This document shows, one piece after another, positions 56,248 to 64,000 of a stretch of DNA of 64,000 bases. The notes beneath the pieces are model-generated. The model saw only the letters and a program-made list of their open reading frames with translations. It ran no database searches and was not told the origin of the DNA. Origin of the DNA: Telmatactis stephensoni (Eukaryota > Cnidaria > Anthozoa > Actiniaria > Isophelliidae); NCBI GenBank assembly GCA_029948255.1, contig JALIZF010001883.1, forward strand, positions 930,001 through 994,000, written 5' to 3'. Made by a program: the position numbers and the translations under genes. Every line of letters begins with the position of its first letter. The first letter of the stretch is position 1.

Positions 56248-57699
56248 ATGGCGGCCGGAGTGCCAGTGGAAGTTGTTGAGTTAGATGATTCCTCCTCTTC
56301 AAAGTGGACGGTTACCACATCAAATTTTACAAAGATAACCAATTTCTTTGGGACAAAAACCACAAAGATTATGGGAAAAAATCGGCCCAGAAGAAGGCAT
56401 TTACTCCGTTGGTATCGAAGTTGGAGCGTGCTCAACACCCCAAAAGCGAAGAAGACATAAAGAAAAGATGGCATAACTTATGTAGTTCAGCTTCTCAGTA
56501 CACAAAAAAGTATAGTTCTGGTGATGAGGACATAAAATGGCTTTATTGGAATGATACGTCTTTCTTGTGTCAATATATAACAGCCGGCGAAGGAGCAGAA
56601 GAATCTGATCCTTGGTCTGTTGAGGACACAGGTAATTATTAAAGACTTATGGTCCTATTTTATTTACAATATAGTTATAGATGTGATGTAATAAATATTA
56701 GGGTGTCATAAGTGCCAAACAAACAGCAGAACTGTTTTAATTGTTATTATAGTGCATAATTTACAACAAGGAGTGTGAAATGAAAACTTGACACCCCCTC
56801 CCCCTCAAAAAATACTAAACTACTAAAACAACATAAATAAGCATCCCAAAAGAAAATCACTGAATCCAACTTACCTATTTTATTCATTTATTATTTATTA
56901 TTTTACTTATTGTATTTAGAAGTGCTCATAAGCTTCTTTCAACATAATGAGTGTCTGTGGAATCACAACAGTCCATCCTACCATGAAAACACACATAACA
57001 AAGATCTACTCTATGATATGCTTGCTAAGGAGCTAGAAGACAAGTATGACTTTGATCAGATTAAGAAGAAATGGAAAGAACTTGAAAATAAGTTCAAACA
57101 AGAACACACCAAAGCTTCAATGACACCTTCTGGTTTGAAGCAGATGAAATTTACAAACCAGCATTTTTATTTTATGACCATCTCCAGTTTCTAACTGGTA
57201 TTTGTTAAACAGATGAGACAATTGACTCAATTGAACATCCTTCTAATCCAAAATCAAAGAAGAGATCAAAGCAAGAAGTGCGAGAAGACAGAGAGGAGCG
57301 AAAATTGGAGTTATTCTCTGAGGCTGTTAAAGCAATGAAAGACACACCAGTGCCAACACAGATGCAAGATAAGAGTGGTACATCAGAATATGCAGAAGCT
57401 GTTGCATTTGGAACTTATGTTGGAATAACTCTATCAAAGCTCAACAAGCGGAAATTCCGTCAAGCAAAGAAATGCATTGGTGATATCTTGTATAATATTG
57501 AAGAGAGTGAAGAAGTGTCTTCTATAACTATCCGATTGACCGTCATAGTATGGCCTCAACACCAAGTAGCTTTGAAACATATACCGGTAATAGTTATCCT
57601 GCAGTGCAGTACACACAAAGCTATAATTATCTGTAGCCCTCTAAAATGTTACATTTGTGACATTGTAATCTTGTTAAACTCAGCTTTGTTTGTTCCAGT
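56248..57699 (+). pseudogene. Myb/MADF-like protein of the Harbinger element, frameshifted
   Basis: Starts MAAGVPVEVVELDDSSSSKW at 56248. After one frame change near 56312 it gives IKFYKDNQFLWDKNHKDYGK ... SEEDIKKRWHNLCSSASQY, a MADF/Myb-like DNA-binding domain. After an intron (56632-56920), a second such domain follows (LISFFQHNECLWNHNSPSYH, DQIKKKWKELENKFKQEH). Another one-base shift near 57137 is needed for ADEIYKPAFLFYDHLQFL. The last part (57215-57699) has KKRSKQEVREDREERKLELF, a BESS-like helix region (AEAVAFGTYVGITLSKL) and, after a third shift near 57520, NYPIDRHSMASTPSSFE to a stop. In Harbinger elements this partner helps the transposase enter the nucleus and bind ends (family knowledge). 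Confidence 0.78.
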
Positions 57700-57908
57700 T
57701 TATACAAATTATTTACATCTTTTTGTGAATTCACATTAGAGAGATTAACTTGTTGTGCAAGAGAAATTCATTCTATTATGAACTCAGAAAACTTGCTCAT
57801 CCACAAGACAGTTTCCAGTCTGTGATTTTTGTTATTAATAAGGCAGACCACATTACCCCTACATGTACATGTCTCAGTCATATGTGTTGATTTTTACTGC
57901 AGATCATA

Positions 57909-58169
57909 AATTGCCCTATCGCATAATGACGTCACAGTTTGTTTACATTGGGGATAGATGCTCAGAAACAGTGGAAAGTGGGACCTATTAATATTCCTTT
58001 TCGAAGTAGAACTTCAATGTATCGAGTTTTGATATATATCATGTATCAGTGATTGCTCATCTGCATTTTATCTGATATGCAATCACTCTGATCCCCTCTG
58101 GCGACCATAATCCTTAGCGTCAAAACAATAGAATGTTTTGGTGTGACGTCATTATGCGATAGGGCAATT
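57909..58169. repeat. MITE with 27-bp perfect TIRs inside the Harbinger element
   Basis: AATTGCCCTATCGCATAATG from ~57911, continuing ACGTCAC, and its exact complement ending at 58169. A weak inner hairpin (GATTGCTCATCTGCATTTTA...) follows. It sits just downstream of the Myb-like gene. Confidence 0.88.
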
Positions 58170-58436
58170 GGTCTTCCACCTTTTGGTTGAGTTACAATTA
58201 AAAATGATTTCAATGATTCTAGACTCATTATAAAACAAGCAGACTCAACAATAATATTTTATTCAAAAAGAAAAACAAAATGTTCATTGTGCTAGAGAAC
58301 ACTTTAACAGAAAATGTTTGGACTTTAGGGAGGGTTTAATGAGAAAGGAAGTTGTTTAATTAAATTATGGCTCATTATAAAGATACTAATCAATACATCA
58401 ATACTACATAAGCTCAATCTTGTGTATACAAGCCCT

Positions 58437-58619
58437 TTAGGGACAGACCATTAGAATAGTGAAGGTGATGTGGGGAGAGGGAAATCCAATCAAACAAAAT
58501 GAAAAAGAAAAATCTATACAGCATGAATTTGTTGCAAAAACTCCAAGGCCTTAGAGAAAAAAAATGCATGCAAAGCTGAAACCTCCACCCTCATCACTTT
58601 TCTATTGGTCTGTCCCTTA
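58437..58619. repeat. MITE with TTAGGGACAGACC termini
   Basis: TTAGGGACAGACCATTAGAA from 58437 pairs with TTTTCTATTGGTCTGTCCCT ending near 58619; inner GTGAAGGTGATG/CATCACTTTTC arms continue the match. It lies between the Harbinger genes. Confidence 0.82.
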
Positions 58620-59055
58620 GGAACAAAGAACAAAATGACAAACTACAGAAATGCAACAAAAATTAGGTGAATGCTTAATTATCTCTCAGTTGATTTAGTG
58701 TACTTTAAAACCTTTTGTCTGAACTTTTCAACTTTTCAAACAGAAGCAGTATAGATTCCTTTAGCTATCATCTATTTGCTATTACCAGTATTGCTGAATA
58801 TATATACCAACTAGCATGGTACCTTTTCTCTAACCTATGTATACACAATTGAAAGGTTCTCTGTGCAAACGACCTACGTGACTTTTTGATCGATGTCCAG
58901 ACATTGATTTTGTTTTTGGCATACAAAAGTTCATTGATATTATTTTAGACTAATGACAAAAAAAATATCAATAAAAGCCACTTAGGCCATTTTCATAGGT
59001 AGCCCTTCATTATTGTTGTGTGTACACAGGTTAAAGTCCACACATTTTCCGTTGC
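58620..59055. other. Non-coding spacer in the Harbinger element
   Basis: Region downstream of the transposase stop; no gene or repeat recognised. Confidence 0.5.
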
Positions 59056-59059
59056 CATT

Positions 59060-60329
59060 CTAAATCTCCTTCATTGTTAACCAACTTGTGAATTCCTCAC
59101 GCATCTCTTTGGCAACTCTGGTTGAATTCCTTGTTGAGGATACTCCAAGTTCGACAAAAGATTCTCTGGGGGTATCTTCTCTCCATGTTCCTGGAATGAA
59201 CTCGCCTGTGTCAAGATTTTCCTGATCCATAATTCCAGGGGGACAGCACACATGTTTACTGTTCATGTCTGCTCTTAGCCAATTGTGAAGTATTAGTACT
59301 GCAGATGTAATTACTTTGACCTTTTCTGGACTTAGAAGGAAAGGTACTCTAAGACAACGCCATCTATTACATAATATACCCAAAATATTTTCAGAGATCC
59401 TTCTTCCTCTTGAGATACGATAATTGGAAATTCTTTGTTCCACTGTTAAGTTTTTCATTGGATAAGGTCTCAACATATACTTTGCTAACCCAAAGGCTTC
59501 ATCCCCTGTGAGGACAAAAGGTACAGGTAACATGCGACCTGGCAAGGGTTGTGGAGGTGGTATATGGAGTGGGTTAGTGGAATCTTCTAGTGAGTGCTTC
59601 AAATTGCACCTTCCCCAAGCATGACCATCAGGGTTTCTTTCATTTGTTCCAATATCAGCATAAAGGCATTTGTAGTCCGGCCCAGAAATTACCAGGGCAA
59701 TTATACTCTTGTTGCCTTTGTAATCGTGGAAATGTGATCCCGAATGGGGTGGTTTTTGAAGTACGATTCTTTTTCTATCGATTGCTCCAATGTTATTGGG
59801 AATATTCCACTTTGAAAGGAACAATTCAGCAATCTCACGCCACTTTTCTTCAGTGTTTGGTGTTTTAAGGTATTCGTCCTTTAATGTATCGTTTAAACTT
59901 CCATGATGATTTCGCCAATCGTTGTTTTTCCCATTTGAAACTGAAATGACAGTGATGTAAAACTCTTTCCAGTTGCTAGATATCTGAGGGTTAATGCTAA
60001 ACGTTCACCAGGAGGTATTGCCATTCGCATTGGAGTATCTTTCTTCTGTATCAAAGGACCAATGATACTTGAGAGTTCAACAAATTTTCTATAGGGCATT
60101 CTCATGTATTCATAAAATCCACTGGAATCTTCGAGAGATAGTTCTTTAAAAATTGTGTTATAAGCCCCCCTTTCTTCTCTTCTCTTCTCGTTAACCACTG
60201 TCGTGGCCAACATTTTCTTTCAACATTTTTATTTTCTTCTTTGTCTAACAACATCATTAGCAGAACCAACAGCTTCTTTTTCTTAGACCTTGAAGCCCGG
60301 CTTAAAGTCATCCATTGATCCGCCACCAT
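59060..60329 (-). pseudogene. PIF/Harbinger DDE transposase, frameshifted
   Basis: Likely start ATG 60329 (MVADQWMTLSRASRSKKKKL). One frame change near 60215 leads to VVNEKRREERGAYNTIFKEL, then MRMPYRKFVELSSIIGPLI, RLALTLRYLATGKSFTSLSF. A second change near 59895 leads to LNDTLKDEYLKTPNTEEKWR and the catalytic part: NIPNNIGAIDRKRIVLQKPP (first Asp; relatives have GKH after it, here RKR), LYADIGTNERNPDGHAWGRC (second Asp), VPFVLTGDEAFGLAKYMLRP, and SRGRRISENILGILCNRWRC (Glu). The three acidic residues are kept, but G-to-R after the first Asp is unusual. Stop near 59060. The start lies in a duplicated ~90-bp segment. Confidence 0.85.
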
Positions 60330-60437
60330 CTCGAAAATCAAAACTTCATTAGCAGTACCAACAGCTTCTTTTTCTTAGACCTTGAAGCCTGGCTTAAAGT
60401 CATCCATTGATCCGCCATCTCTTGAAAATCAAAACTT
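60257..60437. repeat. ~90-bp tandem duplication at the transposase start
   Basis: Two adjacent copies of a segment with CCAACAGCTTCTTTTTCTTA and AAAGTCATCCATTGATCCGC (60257-60347 and 60349-60437). Each holds a copy of the start codon and the first ~20 codons; the outer copy reads MADQWMTLSQASRSKKKKLL then reaches a stop, so it forms a short upstream frame. Confidence 0.85.
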
Positions 60438-62129
60438 GGTACTCAGTCCCCCTCATCCGCGCAGTGTCAGGTCGATCGCAGCGACGTGTTTTGGAAGCAA
60501 TGCACACGAGGCGACGTGTCCCTGCGTCATGTCGCAGCAACCTGACGCCTAGTGTGTGCTGGCCTTAAAAGCAAGTTGGCAGCTAATCCCAAACCCTGGC
60601 AGATAAGCTTGATTACATTCCTCTTGTACTTTCCATCTACAGTATTTCTTTCAAGCTGAATAACTTTATAGAATACTGTAGAGCCATGGTAAGAATTTGG
60701 GTAATGTTCACCTGCCTCAAAAGACGTCACTACAACAAAGCACCAATAGTATGGCTTAAAATGTGTGTACACTGGGGAAAATATTCTTCAGAACTGTATG
60801 ATCTATTACTAAAACACATTTCAATCTTTGATGATATCCTGTAGAGAATACTCATAGTATATTGAGAGCACAAACAAATTCCTATGACAGTGCTGAACAG
60901 TTGCAGAAAAAGGCCAGAACAATTTTTCAATCAAAAGATAGACAATCCTCTTTTAGATCATACTTCACACCACCCCATCAATTTTCATTTTCAAAAGATC
61001 AACTTCGATTTCTTAAAGTATGGTGTGCTCAAGTACTTTCTTCCCTGCTACTGAAAATTGCACAGTGCTCACAACAGATATCCTTCTCCTCAACCAAAAT
61101 TCATCTAGTCATATTACCCTTCCTACAATGTGTCCTAATGATGCTGTAAAAACTACAGTTCTACCCTTTGGATGTCATGGAGAGGTAAAGCCCAACCAGA
61201 ACAAGAACTGTGACTTACCCCACTGTAAAGTGACTGATACAGAAGAAGAATGGATGATACTGAGTGGCTGCTTTCACTCTTTTCATATCACATGCCTTGA
61301 AGGAATAACCTTTTGTCCACTATGTAATATATTTCTGAAAAAGAAAATGCAGGAATTAGGGGTAATTGTAAAAGAAGCTATTTTAAACCCAGCATCTAGT
61401 AACCTTCAAGTACCAGTAGAGAATGACAACACTGAACAATCTACAGACCAAGACTCAGATGATGATGACAACGATGATGATATTCACGTTAGGGAGATTA
61501 ACAGTGAAGAGTACAATGCAGTGATTGAACAATTAAACAACAGTGTAGCTAGTATTGTTAGTATTGTTACTCCACCACAACCCTCCAATGTACTGACTTA
61601 TGCAAGCCAGCAAACATCACAACACTATGACACACCTACACTTAGGCGTCAACCACTTCACTGCAAAAAAAACAATCACCCAGTCAGAGGTCACATGAAA
61701 TTGAATAATTCTGCTGTCGTCTCTGTCAGTATCTTTCCCAAACCATCAAGCTGGTAATTTGTATTTAACAGACTTTCAATGCAAGCATTAATACTTTCTG
61801 CATATTAAGTTAGGGGCTCTTCAATTTTCATATCATTCAAGAGATTTTCAACAGAAAAACTTGTGGGTGGAAACTTAATAAACTCATGAGATGATTCATC
61901 ACATAGGACCGCGTGTACTGTTTCTAGGTCAATGTAGAATTCATCAGGGTCTCCCCTTTCAAAGAAGGAAGGAGTCTATTACATTTGCAGTCTGATTTAT
62001 AGTATCATCCAGGGGACATTCATTTTCTGGGACTGCTTCATTTTCACTTCCATTTTCAGAAACTACCAAATCTCCTTGTTGCAGGTAGTTATTTCTACAA
62101 CTTAAGGTAGTTATTGCAGGTAGTTATTT

Positions 62130-62668
62130 CTACAATTTAAAGTTACCTTGTATGGGAGAATTATCCTCGCAGACAACAACGCAGTCTGGGTCTTGGGGGA
62201 GTAGTTGGCTCTTTTTGAAACCCAGAATCTGGAGACTGTCTGGGTTTTTAACTCTGCTGAAAGACACATACATCAGCCCTGGCACAAATTCTTTACTGCA
62301 GTGTACAGTTACAGCATTTAGTGTCAGTCCTTGGGCACAGTGACATGTTATACCATAGGCCAGAATGACTGGGAACTGTAGGCGGCTACCAACTACTGCT
62401 CCATATCTATTTGTTTTCTGCCACACCTCCTTTTTCAATATAACATTCCCCTGGCCTTCAAAAAAAACTTCAATCTGGTCTTCACCAACCATTCCAACAA
62501 AAGTTCCTATGCTACCATTTCGGAGTTTGTTGCTCTTGTTCCACACCAGCATAACCCTACACCCTTCCTTAAGAACAAGCACAAGCTCTCTGCAGGACTA
62601 CTTATGTTGGTGGTGTCACCATTATCTACTGCTTCAATTCGTATTTCATCTCTGAAAGCTGCTCTAGT
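62130..62668 (-). pseudogene. PIF1-like helicase, C-terminal fragment
   Basis: Minus-strand frame ending at 62130 with LVLKEGCRVMLVWNKSNKLR, NGSIGTFVGMVGEDQIEVFF, RLQFPVILAYGITCHCAQGL and VHCSKEFVPGLMYVSFSRVK. This is the C-terminal RecA-like part of PIF1-family helicases, where the AYGITCHCAQGL block holds motif V/VI-like residues (relatives have HKAQG or HKSQG) and YVSFSRV is motif VI. Above ~62583 the frame changes (RDEIRIEAVDNGDTTNIS up to 62668) and similarity stops; the Walker A half is missing. PIF1-like helicases occur in Helitrons and many TE-borne genes as well as in hosts; the origin of this one is not clear. Confidence 0.75.
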
Positions 62669-62669
62669 T

Positions 62670-64000
62670 TTCTAAGGTTGAAAACTTTGGCGACCACTTC
62701 TCAACTGTTGGTGAGAAACTTGCCAAGGAATTTGTTGCCAGCATCGATAATAAAGTTGATGCAAGCTTGTCCAACACTAGGTTTCTACAATCAGCGCCTT
62801 TATTAATTGACACACTTGCAAAAAAATGGTCAAAATGCTACGTTTATGAATTGTGACATTTGCCCCCTCGCCTCCTAAGCAATGTTGTCCACTGGTCAGA
62901 TTCCAGGGTGGGAGACTTTTCTCACTTCAACATTGAATAGCGGGAGGGGGAATGATTGAATAAAACAAACTTAGTTGCCAGTGAGGAACAATTTAGTAAG
63001 ATAGGTCCTTTTCTTCCACAAATGTGTCATTCAAAAAGGCGCCGATTGTCTGCGAGAAACCCTGGAGAAACGGAGCGACCTGTAAGCTAAAATATGTTAC
63101 ATGTTCAATTGGTATTTTGTGTAAGAATTCATTTACTGAAGATGATTCTTCAGTAGGAAGTGGGAAGTTGAACGGGCAGTGGAATTCAAGTAATCGTTAG
63201 AAAAGCCTTGATTTTGGTTGTCACACAATAAGCCAATTATTGGTACACATATGAAGAAATGAAGTTGATTGAAAGCACAACCAGTACACACGGCAGTTAG
63301 ACCGCTGGTTTGTTTCAATGCATCTTTATCAGTACCAGTACGTAAATTCTAAGAGGACAGAAGACAATCAGCTATATTTAAATGTGATTTTTCAAAAACT
63401 TGGTGCTTTCATTGATTGTTGCGTTACGTGTTGAATCATTCTATAATAGAGGCATGAAATCTGATATACCCTAACCGACGGTTTACAGTTTACAGTGGTT
63501 TTTCAAACAATAGATTACTCATTATATTACTACTAGAACCCAGTGTAAACCATTCAAGCCAGGTATTTTTCACGATTATTCGGCTATGGATAAGCCAGGC
63601 AAGTATTCATTAAGATAGCCGTGATAGTTACCTATAATTTTTACAAAATATAAGATAGTTCGGAGATATTGTACAATTTTATCCTCAAGCGAGAAGGTTT
63701 TGTTGAACATTACTACTTTACAGTCAACGTGATTAAGACACCAGCGAAACATACACGTAGCTAAACATACACGAAGCTGTCCTCAGTTACAATTTTTTGA
63801 TCGTCTAATTTTATCCAATACCTTCACATTAAAATGACCCAGCATATTACGGAAATCAGTTCCTCAAATGTAATAACATTTTGGACTGAACGTTTTACAA
63901 ATTGTTATAAGCTTCTCTTTCAATGAAGTATTTCAATATCTTGAATACCGTTAGAGACTCTAATCAAGTTTTATTTCGATTTTGTGTACTATCCAACGTA
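62670..64000. other. Right end of the window without recognised gene
   Basis: No coding exon or clear repeat recognised. The composition is the same as in other intergenic parts. Confidence 0.5.

Larger units (their letters stand above)
55937..60565. mobile_element. PIF/Harbinger transposon with TAA target duplication
   Basis: Ends AGGCCGGCACACACTAGG (55937) and, on the other strand, AGGCCAGCACACACTAGG (60565), followed by GTCAGGTTGCTGCGAC in both; the similarity continues for ~45 bp. Flanked by TAA at 55934-55936 and 60566-60568, the three-base target typical of Harbinger. Removing the element with one TAA restores the host frame ...IFPKSKLAANPKPW. It carries the standard pair of genes: a Myb/MADF-like protein on plus and a DDE transposase on minus, in convergent orientation. 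Length 4,629 bp. Confidence 0.93.
55229..61757 (+). pseudogene. Large conserved protein with C-terminal RING-like finger, split by a Harbinger element
   Basis: Read in pieces: 55229-55560 (HPLYLRGSQLSQEGIETLVL, WLLVLINDNFTTVHSKRRPN), 55570-55936 in shifting frames (MVFQPGDWPCQFYCRQNIYE, MIGPLHISLNSREHLVKIFH), then after the Harbinger insertion 60569-60850 (KLAANPKPWQISLITFLLYF, KRRHYNKAPIVWLKMCVHWG). A frame change leads to 60855-61080 (ILRAQTNSYDSAEQLQKKAR) and another to 61150-61757 with CDLPHCKVTDTEEEWMILSG, CFHSFHITCLEGITFCPLC, a C2H2C2-like RING finger. The tail is acidic (DQDSDDDDNDDDI). I recognise the order of these blocks as a multi-copy invertebrate protein family without a named function. 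RING fingers often act as ubiquitin ligases; that is not shown here. At least four frameshifts plus the insertion make it dead. Confidence 0.7.

Noticed and set aside
57278..57739. C-terminal 40 residues of the Myb-like frame as a membrane protein tail
   Set aside because: The hydrophobic tail arises after a frameshift; the alternative frame gives a polar end with a stop at 57699.
1..64000. Bacterial or organellar origin
   Set aside because: Spliceosomal introns, animal TE families and lack of bacterial gene structure argue against it.

Overview
The window reads as a stretch of animal nuclear genome: about two-thirds A+T, genes split by spliceosomal introns with clean GT..AG borders, and no bacterial operons, ribosome binding sites or tRNA/rRNA genes. 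The protein families (intron-rich Mutator-like, CACTA, Tc1-like, Harbinger, THAP and P-element-like transposases, BEN and SAM domains, RecQ- and PIF1-like helicase pieces, a RING-like protein) and the many foldback MITEs suggest a marine invertebrate. A cnidarian such as a coral or anemone is my best guess, but that is inference. I see no ordinary host gene; nearly everything recognisable is a transposable element (TE), often nested inside another TE.

Layout. (1) 1-3716 and 13905-14277: one multi-exon Mutator-like transposase with a C-terminal DEDDh exonuclease domain. It is split by (2) a 10.2 kb CACTA-type element (3717-13902), which carries a frameshifted transposase on minus and an intact 12-exon BEN-domain gene on plus. 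(3) 16.7-17.1 kb: a LINE endonuclease fragment. (4) 17591-32073: an intron-rich Tc1-like transposase whose first intron holds (5) an 11.9 kb element with perfect 25-bp terminal inverted repeats and TTAA target duplications (18213-30135). That element encodes a long multi-exon DDE protein with a Cys-rich N-terminus and a homeodomain-like C-terminal part, a papain-fold-like cysteine protease, and on the other strand a small HTH protein. (6) 32-44 kb: a SAM-domain exon and broken remains of THAP/DDE, Harbinger and P-element-like transposases, mixed with MITEs. (7) 44-50 kb: AT-rich non-coding DNA with a 946-bp non-autonomous element and several foldbacks. (8) 50.5-55.2 kb: tandem CGAATCG-rich repeats, clusters of a CATAAATTTATG palindrome and a RecQ-like helicase fragment, possibly one element. 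(9) 55.2-61.8 kb: a decayed RING-like protein gene interrupted by a 4.6 kb Harbinger element with TAA target duplications (55937-60565). (10) 62.1-62.7 kb: the C-terminal part of a PIF1-like helicase.

Three insertions can be read to the base. Removing two of them together with one target duplication restores the reading frame of the interrupted exon; the third lies in an intron. Many genes carry single-base frameshifts, some at homopolymers, so true decay and sequencing error cannot be separated here. The most novel item is the TTAA element with its protease and HTH genes, followed by the BEN gene carried intact by CACTA and the possible RecQ-bearing element with palindrome clusters.
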